Shown here: positions 11,901-21,990 of the stretch, one piece after another | Numbering within the stretch: the first letter of the stretch is position 1 | How the letters are laid out: each line of letters opens with the position of its first letter | The notes under the pieces: generated by a model | The model's database searches: none | Seen by the model: the letters and a program-made list of their open reading frames with translations, nothing else | Told to the model about the DNA's origin: nothing | Assembly: GCF_003286085.1 (NCBI RefSeq) | Contig: NW_020825540.1 | Coordinates: forward strand, 62,001-126,000 | Direction: 5' to 3' | Length of the DNA stretch: 64,000 nucleotides | Source: Drosophila persimilis | Taxonomy: Eukaryota > Arthropoda > Insecta > Diptera > Drosophilidae | Program-made: the position numbers and the translations under genes

Positions 11901-13587
11901 ACTTTACAATCCCAGAGATCCGACAGAATTACATTGCGATGCAAGTTCGTTAGGTTTCGGGTCAATTCTAATGCAGAAGAAGGGTGATGGCAGAATGCAC
12001 CCGGTGTTCTATTTCTCCAAGCGGACAACAATTACCGAAGCAAAATACCACAGCTTTGAACTGGAGACACTAGCGATAATTTATGCACTACAACGGTTTA
12101 GAGTATACGTGCAAGGCATACCCTTCAAAATAGTGACAGACTGCAACGCGCTAACTATGACTCTAAACAAAAAAGAACTCAATCCACGCATTGCCCGCTG
12201 GGCGTTAGAGTTACAAAATTATGACTACAAGTTAGAACACAGGTCAGGAAGCAGAATGCAACACGTAGATGCGGTAAGCAGAGCTGTTCAGATACTCACG
12301 GTAGACACAAACACCTTTGAAGAAAATTTAATTATATGCCAAAACAGAGATAACAAACTGATGGAGCTGAGAGAAACGTTACAGAAATCAGAACACAAAC
12401 ATTATGAGATGAGAAACGGAATAATATACAGGAAAAAAGATAACAATACTATCCTATTCTGCGTACCCGAGGAAATGGAAGGCCACGTACTCTATAAGTA
12501 CCACGATGAACTAGGGCACGTCGGTATAGACAAGATGACCGACGCTATATCGAAAAGCTACTGGATCTCAAACGTAAGGTATAAAGCCAAGCGACACATT
12601 GAAAACTGTCTAAAATGCATAGCGTACTCCGCAAAACACGGAAAAGAGGAAGGGTTTTTACACAACATACCAAAAGGGTCAGGACCATTCGAGGTAGTAC
12701 ATATCGACCATTTCGGGCCAGTCGACAAAGGCAGGGCCAACAAACATGTTTTAGTAGTAATAGACGCGTTCACCAAATTCGTAAGACTTTATACGACCAA
12801 AACCACTAGCACAAAGGAAGCAGTAATTGCAATGAAAGATTATTTCCGAGCTTACAGTAGACCCAGATGCATTGTGTCAGACAGAGGAAGCTGTTTCACG
12901 TCAAAAGAGTTTGAAGAATTCTTAGAACAGAGCAATGTTAAACACGTAAAGATAGCAACAGGGTCGCCACAGGCCAACGGGCAGGTAGAAAGGGTGAACA
13001 GAAGTTTGGGACCCATGATTGCAAAGCTTGTTGACCCGGAAAAAGGATTACATTGGGATATGGTAGTGGAAACAGTAGAACACGCGATGAACAACACAAT
13101 TCAAAGAACAATTAATGAACACCCGAGCAGAATGTTGTTTGGGGTCGTACAAAAAGGAAAGGTTTCAGATTTACTAAAAGATCATCTAGACGAACTAACC
13201 GAACAACGGGCAACAAGGGATATAGAAAAGATTAGAGCAGTAGCAGGCACTCATCAGGAAAAAATACAGTCTTATAACAAACAAGCAGCAGATTCAAAGC
13301 GAAGGGAGCCACACGTGTACGTAGATAATGATCTAGTTATGGTGAGAAATTTCGACACTCATACAGGGGTGTCTAAAAAGCTTATCCCGAAGTTCAAAGG
13401 ACCTTATAAGATATCAAAGGTGTTAAAAAATGATAGGTATTTGCTAGAAGATGTAGAGGGATTTCAACAATCAAGGATCCCGTATAAAGGAGTTTGGGCG
13501 GTGGCAAATATGAAGCCGTGGATTGAAAATGGTAATAATGCAAATGTCACAGGGAATCAAAATGAAGAAAATGATTGTAACACGTAA
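8941..13587 (+). CDS. Gypsy-B gag-pol polyprotein (1548 aa)
   Basis: A single frame encodes all proteins needed for LTR retrotransposition. The N-terminus (about residues 8-45) looks like a SAP helix-extension-helix, then comes a capsid-like region. Two CCHC zinc knuckles lie near 320-354 (CYNCNSLGHVAGEC and CYGCGSMSHQVSHC) and a protease with DSGS near 386-390. An acidic segment of hexapeptide NECLGE-type repeats spans about 520-600. Reverse transcriptase has YMDD near 851-854, RNase H has HCDAS near 998, and integrase has an HHCC finger near 1188-1225 and the D-D-E residues near 1257, 1312 and 1350. Gag and pol are fused with no frameshift. The start is the first ATG after a leader of about 96 nt. 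There are no stops or missing catalytic motifs, so it may be functional. Confidence 0.93.
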   Translation: MSDLVGTEEFSAAQLREWLESLNLPKGGSKAAMAARLNEIPVELRGQGPPAAETCENEREDEAAADQDSTKSERKEKNEKAPQAPGHNNNHGEYRAEVEMLKLQIELLKLQSKREKEGRGENTTPAANNDAGVMLLNAAKDMLPTYHGNISGNNDDVTTWIAQFKAVAKVNKLKDEKLLMLLMSKLKDKALVWLHSSPEHMSLPIDQLLNVMEETFHPKESKLLLRRKFESRSWARGEEFSMYFNAKVSLASRIVIDDEEFIDGVIEGIPDVGLRRQAHMQCFGAPYQLLKAFEKIMLPKKYGSTEGANTGASPTPIRCYNCNSLGHVAGECRKPKRERGACYGCGSMSHQVSHCDEKKYKVHNDYIYKFNIYISNSNNKCLSLDCLIDSGSPISFMKLSCLEHQSENNLNKVEERSRLSSNEIKEDDLSLYKFNKDKKNREIEFILNKNADYAYVGLNNSKLNIFGKIPSFVIINKNRINFELLVVADESMGYEAVLGRDFMNLCKFKIVSDICKEKESETKNECLEENECLGENECLGENECLEKNECLGENECLEKNECLGENERLGENECLEKNEWKIENERLGEYECEVKDEGDKENKHEVESEGKVENECSAMVECLEDSDTCESVKTNFNELSSQYPDKENDWELKVGTDCSQELAGRLKYMFRTAYVNAERPNLPQTKWEMKLNFEHEKPFHCPPRRLSYSEKAQVQKMIDDYTEKGYIRTSESEYVSPIVLVKKNSGELRLCVDYRTLNKGMIKDNYPTPLIDDLLDKLSGKRLFTKLDLKNGYFHVFMHKDSVKYTSFTTPMGQYEWLRMPFGLRNASAVFQRFTNKIFADMVKEDKVIIYMDDIMVATKDSDSHMEILQEVMRRLVENKLELRIDKCEFLQSEVKYLGYSISGNGIKPDTKGLQAVKGFPVATKTNEVQSFLGLCSYFRRFVKDFSTKAKPLYDLVKKDRKFEFGIVELECFEQLKSNLLEAPILALYNPRDPTELHCDASSLGFGSILMQKKGDGRMHPVFYFSKRTTITEAKYHSFELETLAIIYALQRFRVYVQGIPFKIVTDCNALTMTLNKKELNPRIARWALELQNYDYKLEHRSGSRMQHVDAVSRAVQILTVDTNTFEENLIICQNRDNKLMELRETLQKSEHKHYEMRNGIIYRKKDNNTILFCVPEEMEGHVLYKYHDELGHVGIDKMTDAISKSYWISNVRYKAKRHIENCLKCIAYSAKHGKEEGFLHNIPKGSGPFEVVHIDHFGPVDKGRANKHVLVVIDAFTKFVRLYTTKTTSTKEAVIAMKDYFRAYSRPRCIVSDRGSCFTSKEFEEFLEQSNVKHVKIATGSPQANGQVERVNRSLGPMIAKLVDPEKGLHWDMVVETVEHAMNNTIQRTINEHPSRMLFGVVQKGKVSDLLKDHLDELTEQRATRDIEKIRAVAGTHQEKIQSYNKQAADSKRREPHVYVDNDLVMVRNFDTHTGVSKKLIPKFKGPYKISKVLKNDRYLLEDVEGFQQSRIPYKGVWAVANMKPWIENGNNANVTGNQNEENDCNT
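10505..10760 (+). repeat. 18-bp coding minisatellite in Gypsy-B
   Basis: Tandem units of GAAAATGAGTGTTTAGGA type, about a dozen with small changes, encode the acidic NECLGE hexapeptide between protease and reverse transcriptase. Units further right are more diverged. The array keeps the frame because the period is 18 nt. It is likely to vary in length between copies. Confidence 0.85.
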
Positions 13588-13659
13588 ACTTAGAATGTTA
13601 AGAGTAAACCACACCCAACTGTAATAAATCAACCTATCTAGAAACTAACTTAAATGTAA

Positions 13660-13694
13660 GGAGTTCAGGAGCACTCCGGTCAGGATGGCCGAAT
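13660..13694 (+). promoter_or_regulatory. Gypsy-B 3' LTR boundary: hairpin plus tRNA-Leu 5'-end match
   Basis: A short hairpin (GGAGT 13660-13664, ACTCC 13673-13677) is followed at 13679-13692 by GTCAGGATGGCCGA, then AT and the LTR. The 14-nt stretch equals the start of tRNA-Leu as remembered. The place where a polypurine tract is expected is taken by this sequence, so it may act in plus-strand priming (inference). Confidence 0.5.
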
Positions 13695-13987
13695 TGTAGC
13701 AAGGTAATAATTAGTGAGGCATTCAACTAGTATTTAAAATAGCATACAGCGCGCATTGGTATTTACCGCACCATCGATACACTCGGCGGGAAATACCAAT
13801 AGTGAGATATCGGATAAGAAACATCGATAAGAGAGTAAGTTCACTTTGTAAATGGCGATTGTGAGAGACGGACGCGCAGCTAATAAAAAAGAGTTATATC
13901 AAATCGCCGGGCTTGTGTTTTTATACCTAAACAGTTCACTCACGCACCGATATTGGTCACTACAATTCCCGGGTTAGACGGCCTACA
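13695..13987 (+). repeat. Gypsy-B 3' LTR
   Basis: A 293-bp LTR that reads as identical to the one at 8552-8844. It is followed by the CAAC target duplication and then by the continuation of Gypsy-A unit 2. Confidence 0.92.
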
Positions 13988-14887
13988 CAACGAACCTCCG
14001 TAGTGTCAGCGGCTCACTTCTTTTCACTTACGGAAAAATTTACCTACACATAAGCTATCACGACATTAAAAAAATATTATTTTGTTTTACATTATGCCAG
14101 ATGAATACATGTCAGAAGATTTGCTATTAGGTAGACCCTTTTTGAAGAAGTATAAGTTAAAATTATCATTTTATGAACATCATAAGCCCAAGACAAATAA
14201 AATTGAAAATATAAATTTCAAATTAAGTGAAAAAAAAAACATTTCGCCTAGCATGATTGTTTCCAACGATATAGCCTTAGATCAACTAACTCCCACGCAT
14301 CCGGTTAAAAAAACACCAATTAATAATTCAGAAACATTAGGCCATAGATTGGACAAAATAGGGAATGAGACAGCAGGTAGCATTAAAAAAAACAACCCGA
14401 ATAACAGTGAACTTCCGATAAGCAGTGCGCTTCTAGATGTAATTGAGCAAGCTTCCGATATTCAGAATATTTACAATATAGAACAAATTGACATTGAGCA
14501 TTAGAATATTGATTACAAACTTAGTGAAAACTCGCGTAGTGAAATCCGAACATTAATTGAACTAAATTATTTAGACCTGCCCAACATACCAGCCATTGAA
14601 CATAAGTATGAAATGAAGATAAAAATTATGTCCCAAGCCCCAATATATTCAACACCAAGAAAGCTTTTATATCATGACAAAAGAGTAGTTGACACACTTA
14701 TTGAAGAATTGCTGGCTGAAGGCCATATCAGACCAAGTGATTCCCCTTATACCTCTGCAATTGTACTTGTAATAAACAAATCTGGTGAGAAAAGGCTGTG
14801 CGTTGATTATAGACAATTGAATAAGATAACAGTAAGGGTTGGGTACCCATTGCCACTTATAAATGATTGCATAGAGAGAATGGAAGG
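13988..14887 (+). pseudogene. Gypsy-A unit 2 protease-RT fragment
   Basis: Continues the interrupted unit 2. It covers the end of protease, the linker (14082-14504) and the first part of reverse transcriptase (14613-14887), with a TAG after 14501. It keeps about 60 bp near 14205-14270 that unit 1 has lost. It stops abruptly at 14887, where a truncated LINE begins, so the YMDD box and everything downstream are missing. Confidence 0.8.
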
Positions 14888-17757
14888 ACTCTTACTTCAC
14901 GTCAGAACACTTCACAGTCCAAGTTCAACAGGAACTGGAGTTCCTGTGTGTAAAACTGATTCTTCCCGCTTTCGCTATATTCATTACTTGCTCGTATATC
15001 CCACCTTCTTCGGATATATCAATTTATGAGCAGCACTTGTCCGCTTTAACCGCTGTTGCTTCCTCGCTATCTGATAAAGATCGTATGATAGTTCTTGGTG
15101 ACTTCAACTTGCCAGGAACTGTTTGGTCTTCGGTAAACGAGTCTAGTATCCTAGTGCCCATGTCACGACATGACCTTGTTGACGGCTTGACTGACCTGTC
15201 CCTGTCTCAAGTCAATCATGTGAAAAATTCCTTGGGTCGATTGCTTGATCTATGCTTTGTATCGGATCCGACCATAGTGTTGTTAACCCGAGCCCTTCCG
15301 CTCACTATACCTGAAGACGCCTACCACCCTACTTTCGAGGTGTCGCTAGATATAGGACCAACTGTATTGGATCGGTCGAGTAGACTACCTGAACGTGTCC
15401 GCTGCTTTCGTAAAGCCGAGTTTGCGAAGCTTAATAACCTAATTAGCGATTTTGATTGGTCCGCTTTGTACTTGTGCACTGATGTGACAAAAGGCACAAA
15501 CATTTTTTACAATGCTCTTGGCACATTTTTTGATTCTTGTGTCCCGCTTTCTTGTCCGATTAGATCTGGAAAACCCCCTTGGTTTACCAAAGAGTTATCC
15601 AGTCTAAAAAACTTAAAATCAAGACTTTATAAAAAATTTCAAGAAGTGGTCTCTCATACTTCTCACTCTCGTTATGTAATAGCTCGGTCAAACTTTTCAG
15701 TTCTTAATGCTCAATGCTATAAGAACTACCTATCTCGTTGCAGGATACGTTTTTCTCAGGACCCTAAACAGTTTTACTGCTTCGTAAACAGTAAGCGTAG
15801 AACGTCCGCACTATCATTTTGTAATACGTCGGCAAATAATGATCAGGCAATTGCCGATCTTTTTGCCCAGTTTTTCCAAACCACCTAATCTGAGGAACGC
15901 TACTCTGGTCAACCGTACCCATACGGATTACCGAGGTCGAACGGCATTTTCAGTCCCTTGTTAAATGAATATTCCCTACTTCATGATCTTCGACTAGTTA
16001 AGCCGGTGTTTTCACCGTGTCCAGACGGGGTTCCAGGTTGTGTACTCAGGTACTGCGCCGAGGCTCTGTGTGGACCATTGCTTAAACTATTCACCCTGTC
16101 TATTGATTCCTCTTGCTTCCCCCCAATCTGGAAGGAATCGTTTATAATTCCTCTCCATAAAAAAGGTAGCAAGTCTGATGAAAAAAATTATAGAGGTATA
16201 GCAAAGTTATCCGCTATTCCCAAATTGTTTGAGAAGGTTTTAACTCCGCACTTGCAACATCTCTGCAAGTCACTTATATCTCCAACTCAGCATGTTGGCG
16301 GCGATCAACCACCACGAACTTGTTGGAGTTTACGTCTTTCATTATTAAAGGCTTTCAAGGTAACTTACAGACGGATGTTATTTACACCGACTTTAGTAAA
16401 GCATTCGACTCTGTAAACCATTCCCTTTTAGCACATAAACTTGACCTTTTAGGGTTTCCGCCCAACCTCCTGAGATAGTTTTCTAGCTATCTTTGTTCTA
16501 GGTCTCAAAGAGTCCTCTTCAAAAACTCCCTCTCTTTACCAGTAAAGGTTTCTTCGGTAGTACCACAGGGCAGCCATCTAGGCCCCTTACTCTTCACAAT
16601 CTTTATTAATGACTTGCCTTCAGTATTAACATACTCTCGAGTACTTATGTATGCGGATGATGTTAAACTCTGTGTCCAGTACAAGGACATTTCATTTCAT
16701 TCTCGCTTGCAATCCGATCTCAATAGCTTTCAGTCATGGTGTTGTGCAAACTTGTTACACCTTAATGCCTCGAAATGCAAAGTTATGATATTTCATCGTT
16801 CTAGCCCTTTGTTGGCTCCATACACCCTATTTGGGGGTTCTCTTGAGAGAATTACCCTGGTGGATGATCTGGGTGTTATGTTAGACCCCAAGTTAAAGTT
16901 TTCCGAACACATTTCTACCATGGTAAATAAATCCATGGGCGTGCTTGGGTTTATAAAGAGGTGGTCAAAGGAATTTGACGACCCCTATATAACAAAGACT
17001 CTCTATACCTCGCTTGTTCGTCCGATCTTAGAATAGTACACCAGGACCGTATAGAATCAGTACAGAAAAACTTTTTACTCTTTGCTCTGCGGGGCCTTAA
17101 CTGGGATGCGGGTGTAAGACTCCCATCTTACTCTAGTAGACTATTATTAGTAAACCTCCCATCCTTAGTTAACCGTAGAATAATGCTTGGTGTGATATTT
17201 ATGCACAACTTGATCAGGGGTGACATAGACAGCCCTGATCTGTTGAGCCGCATAAACTTCACGATTCCTGTTAGACTGACTAGAAATTTTATACCGTTGT
17301 TCCTTCCACTTTGTAGATCGAATTATTCCTTGCATGAACCGTTTAGGGTCTTATGCTCGGATTATAATTCCCTCTACCATATTATATCCAATACTAATTC
17401 TCTTCCTCTTATTAAATTATTAATCCTTACACACCTTTCGATTAATTAGTAACTGTAGTGGTATTTGTATTTTGATTGCATGCTTAGTTTCTTAGTGAGT
17501 TTAGTGCTAATTTTCCTCGAATGTTAGTCTAATATCTATCTTTCTTGCATGTTCGCGTTTGGTTCGGCTACGCACCGCGCGTCATGCGGCAGCGCCCCTC
17601 GGTCGGTTGAGCGGGAGAAGGGCTGCGTTTTGCCTGGGATCCGCGCGTAACAGCCTTCTGCTGGTGTCACACGGTCCACTTGACGGTGCAGTAACTGCAT
17701 CGCCCCTTGAAAGATGCAGTCATTGCATGTCAACGTCCAAGAAAAAAAAAAAAAAAA
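14888..17757 (+). mobile_element. 5'-truncated LINE (non-LTR retrotransposon) with poly-A tail
   Basis: The element starts inside its endonuclease domain. The GDFNLPG motif is near 15100, in a frame that extends to 15888. RT fragments follow: the KNYR region near 16185, PQGS near 16565, and the YADD box at 16649-16660. The 3' untranslated region ends in a 17-nt A-run (17741-17757). Several frameshifts and stops (near 15887, 16415, 17035) make it dead. The sequence resembles CR1- or Jockey-like LINEs; the clade is not settled. Its 3' end recurs inverted at 32413-32745 and 33053-33283. Confidence 0.85.
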
Positions 17758-18580
17758 CCTCAAAGACTATAAGAGCTAGAGCAACGACATAATATGTCAC
17801 TGTTACAAGTATATTTCAAAACTTCGCCCCGCCCCCTTTCCGCCAACACAAAGAACGACAATCTGTGGCTTCCACAATTTCAAAGATACGATAAAACCAA
17901 AAACGCAGAATCGTAGAGAAAGACCATATCTTTTAGACTGCAGAATCTGAATTGGATCGTATTATTATTCTAGCCAGCATCAAGAAAACAATTTCATTTT
18001 TTCTCGCCCTTTCTCGCGGCTTTGCTTAGAGTAAAACATTAGCGACTGGATCTCAGAGACTATAAAAGCTAGAGCAACCAAATTTGGTATCCACACTCCT
18101 GTGATATCGGACCTTGACCGTTTTGTGTCAAAATATCGCCGCACCCCCTTCCGCCCCCGCAAAGGACGAAAATCTGGGGCAACCACAAATCTCAGAGACT
18201 ATTAAGTCTAGAGTAACCAAATTTGGTATCCGCTTCTGTTAGATCTCACTATAAAACGTATTTCTCAGAATTTCGCCCCACCCCTTTCCGCCCCCACAAA
18301 GGACGAAAAACTGTTGCATTGATAATATTGAGGATACAAGAAAACTAAACGCAGAATCATAGAGAATGACCATATCTATCCGGTTGCTGAATCTGGATCA
18401 GATCAGATAATTTTTATAGCCAAAAGGAACAAATCGATTTGCAGTGGCTACGCAGCGCCCGACGTCACGCTCAGACTGATTTTCTGTCTCTCTCGCACGC
18501 ACTCTTTGTCGTGTCGTTTAATATTAGCGCCGTCTGCCGGAGGAGAGCCATACTGACTTTGTATCGGGTATAACTGTAGG
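17758..18580 (+). mobile_element. DINE-1-like copy D3, both ends damaged
   Basis: A copy in the opposite orientation to its neighbours. It begins inside the 5' part right after the LINE poly-A and ends near the subterminal TATCGGGTATA, with the terminal hairpin decayed. It is more diverged than the other copies, so it is probably older. Confidence 0.85.
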
Positions 18581-19030
18581 TGTCCGGTGTCGGGTAGAGT
18601 GGGGGTGGGGTAGGGAGAGATCGCGTCACGAGCTCGAGCCTTGGGAGCAAAGACAATAAAATTAAGTTTCGCGTGCGGTTCAAGGTTCAGACGGAAGAAA
18701 TTTACAGAGAAATTACAGTTTAGGGAGATGAGTCAGCAGAACGAATTCGAGCGGGAGTTGCTTGCGGTGTCATTGCAACTCGGTATGCCCACCCTTCCTT
18801 GATCGCACCGGTCCAAATAGGCTGAGTAATGGGTAACGATCCCTAAAATAAACGCTCTACTTCTGCTAGGTTACGTCATCTCGGCTCCACATGATCCTTA
18901 ATAACGGCAACAATTAATGGGGGTATTCATTACAAACAGTTTATTCATTAAACTTTTCTACAAGCTCTCATGGCTGCTAAGGGGTTATATATATATAAAG
19001 GCTACTAAAGTCATAAGGATAATATGTTCA
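18581..19030. other. Unassigned 450-bp spacer
   Basis: No gene was recognised. A 24-codon frame begins at 18728 (MSQQNEFERELLAV) after an AATAAA-containing stretch, which resembles the leader and gag start of an LTR element cut short. A TATATATATAAA stretch lies near 18987-19000. Nothing else stands out. Confidence 0.3.
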
Positions 19031-20140
19031 AACGAGGGGGAACGTTGTGAGTTGCTGCGTACACCGCAACTCTACAGTTATACCCGATACTAAGTCAGTA
19101 TGGCTCTCCTCCGGCAGACGCCGCTAATATTAAACGACACGACAAAGAGTGCGTGCGAGAGAGACAGAAAATCAGTCTGAGCGTGACGTCGGGCGCTGCG
19201 TAGCCACTGCAAATTGATTTGTTCTTTTTGGCTACAAAATCGATTCGATCTGCTCCAGATTCAGCAACCGGATAGATATGGTCATTATCTATGATTCTGC
19301 GTTTTTAGTTTTCTCGAATCTGCAATATTGTGGATGCATCAGATTTTCGTCCTTTGTGGGGGCGGATGGGGGTGGGGCGAAATTCTGAGATATACGTTTT
19401 ATAATGAGATCTAACTGGAGTGCGGATATCAAATTTGGTTACTCTAGCGTTAATAGACTCTGAGATTTGTGGATACCACCAGATTTTCGTCTTTTGCGGG
19501 GGCGGAAGGGGATGTGGCGAACTTTTGAAAACAAACTCGTCAAGGTCCGATATATTAGGATTGTGGATACCAAAATTTGGTTGCTCTAGCTTTTATAGTC
19601 TCTGAGATCTAGGCGCTAATGTTTTACTCTAAGCAAAGCCGCCTATGCTACGTGTGTGTTAGAGAGAGACAGGGCGAGAAAAAATGAAATTGTTTTCTTG
19701 ATGCTGGCTATAATAATAATACGATCCAATTCAGATTCTGTAGTCTAAATGATACGGTCATTCTCTACGATTCTGCGTTTTTGGTTTTCTCGTATCTTTA
19801 AAATTGTGGATGCCACAGATTTTCGCATTTTGTGGGGGCGGAAGTGGGCGGTGCGAAGTTTTGAAATATTTTTGTAGCAGTGACATATCACAGAAGTCTG
19901 GATCCAAAACATCGTTGCTCTAGCTCTTATAGTCTTTGAGCATTAGGCGCTGAAGGGGACGGACAGACGGACAGACGGACGGACGGACAGACAGACATGG
20001 CTCAATCGACTCGGCTATTGATGCTGATCAAGAATATATACTCTTTAAGGGTTCGGAAACGATTCGTTCTGGACGTTACACACATCCACTTTTACCAAAA
20101 ATCTAATACACCCCAATACTCATTTTGAGTATCGGGTATA
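19031..20140 (-). mobile_element. DINE-1-like Helentron copy D4 (1110 bp)
   Basis: Both ends are present (AACGAGGG at the left, GAGTATCGGGTATA at the right). It keeps a longer GA-rich stretch near 19659-19690 and differs from D2, D5 and D8 in the middle, so it belongs to another subgroup. Confidence 0.92.
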
Positions 20141-20217
20141 AAAACAGATTATCCTCAGTAGGTGCCGAACTCGTAGGCCTTAAAAAGACCTGTGAACTAT
20201 GTCTTAAATATAATTAC

Positions 20218-21324
20218 AACGAGGGGGAACGTTGTGAGTTGCTGCGGACACCGCAACTCTAAGGTTATACCCGATACTAAGTCAGTATGGCTCTCCTCCG
20301 GCAGACGCCGCTAATATTTAACGACACGACAAAGAGTGCGTGCGAGAGAGACAGAAAATCAGTCTGAGCGTGACGTCGGGCGCTGCGTAGCCACTGCAAA
20401 TTGATTTGTTCCTTTTGGCTAAAAAAATGGTCTGATCTGATCCAGATTCAGCAATCTAATAGATATGGTCATTATCTATGATTCTGCGTTTTTAGTTTTC
20501 TCAAATCTGCAATATTGTGGATGCAACAGATTTTCGTCCTTTGTGGGGGCGGATGGGGGTGGGGCGAAATTCTGAGATATACGTTTTATAGTGACATCTT
20601 AAAGGAGTGTGTGTACCAAATTTGGTTACTCTAGCCTTAATAGTCTCTGAGATTTGTGGTTGCCTCAGATTTTCGTCCTTTGAGGGGGCGGAAGGGGGTG
20701 TGGCGAAATTTGGACAGGAAACGGTCAAGGTCCGATATCACAGGAGTGTGGATACCAAATTTGGTTCCTCTAGCTCTTATGGGTTCTGAGATCCTTGAAC
20801 TCATATTGTGCAATTGGCAAAACCGACCATGAAACCTGTGTGTTAGAGAGAGACAGAGCGAGAAAGAGTGAAATTGTTTTCTTGATTCTGGCTATAATAA
20901 TTATACGATCTGGTTCAGATTTTGCACTCTAGAAGATATAGTCATCTTCTACGATTCTGCGTTTTTAGTTTTCTCGTATCGTCGAAATTGTGGATGCCAC
21001 AGATTTTCGCCCTTTGTGGGGGCGGAAGTGGGCGGGGCAAAGTTTTGAAATATTTTTGGAGCAGTGACATATCACAGAAGTCTGGATCCAAAACATCGTT
21101 GCTCTAGCTCTTATAGTCTTTGAGCATTAGGCGCTGAAGGGGACGGACAGACGGACAGACGGACGGACGGACAGACAGACAGGGCTCAATCGACTCGGCT
21201 ATTGATGCTGATCAAGAATATATATACTTTATAGGGTCGGAAACGATTCCTTCTGGACGTTACACACATCCACTTTTACCACAAATCTAATATACCCCAA
21301 TACTCATTTTGAGTATCGGGTATA
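20218..21324 (-). mobile_element. DINE-1-like Helentron copy D5 (1107 bp)
   Basis: A complete copy almost identical to D2. The 77 bp between D4 and D5 (20141-20217) show no known feature. Confidence 0.93.
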
Positions 21325-21356
21325 ATAAGCTGCAATTAAGATTAATTATATATATA

Positions 21357-21990
21357 AACGAGGGGGAACGTTGTGAGTTGCTGCGGACACCGCAACTCTA
21401 CGGTTATACCCGATACTAAGTCAGTATGGCTCTCCTCCGGCAGACGCCGCTAATATTTAACGACACGACAAAGAGTGCGTGCGAGAGAGACAGAAAATCA
21501 GTCTGAGCGTGACGTCGGGCGCTGCGTAGCCACTGCAAATTGATTTGTTCCTTTTGGCTATAAAAATGATCTGATCTGATCCAGATTCAGCAATCTAATA
21601 GATATGGTCATTATCTATGATTCTGCGTTTTTAGTTTTCTCAAATCTGCAATATTGTGGATGCAACAGATTTTCGTCCTTTGTGGGGGCGGATGGGGGTG
21701 GGGCAAAGTTTTGAAATATTTTTGGAGCAGTGACATATCACAGAAGTCTGGATCCAAAACATCGTTGCTCTAGCTCTTATAGTCTTTGAGCATTAGGCGC
21801 TGAAGGGGACGGACAGACGGACAGACGGACGGACGGACAGACAGACAGGGCTCAATCGACTCGGCTATTGATGCTGATCAAGAATATATATACTTTATAG
21901 GGTCGGAAACGATTCCTTCTGGACGTTACACACATCCACTTTTACCACAAATCTAATATACCCCAATACTCATTTTGAGTATCGGGTATA
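21357..21990 (-). mobile_element. DINE-1-like Helentron copy D6 (short 634-bp form)
   Basis: Complete at both ends, with the same central deletion and the same length as D1. It lies 32 bp from D5 in the same orientation. Confidence 0.92.

Larger units (their letters stand above)
8552..13987 (+). mobile_element. Gypsy-B: complete Ty3/gypsy (mdg3-like) retrotransposon
   Basis: The element is 5436 bp and is bounded by two 293-bp LTRs that read as identical. A 4-bp CAAC target duplication flanks it (8548-8551 and 13988-13991), and the empty site can be seen in Gypsy-A unit 1 near 3070. It has one uninterrupted gag-pol frame. Identical LTRs, an exact duplication and an intact frame all point to a very recent insertion, so it may still be active. 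Assignment to the mdg3/blastopia/micropia group is from memory of gag-pol layout and is less sure than the superfamily. Confidence 0.92.
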
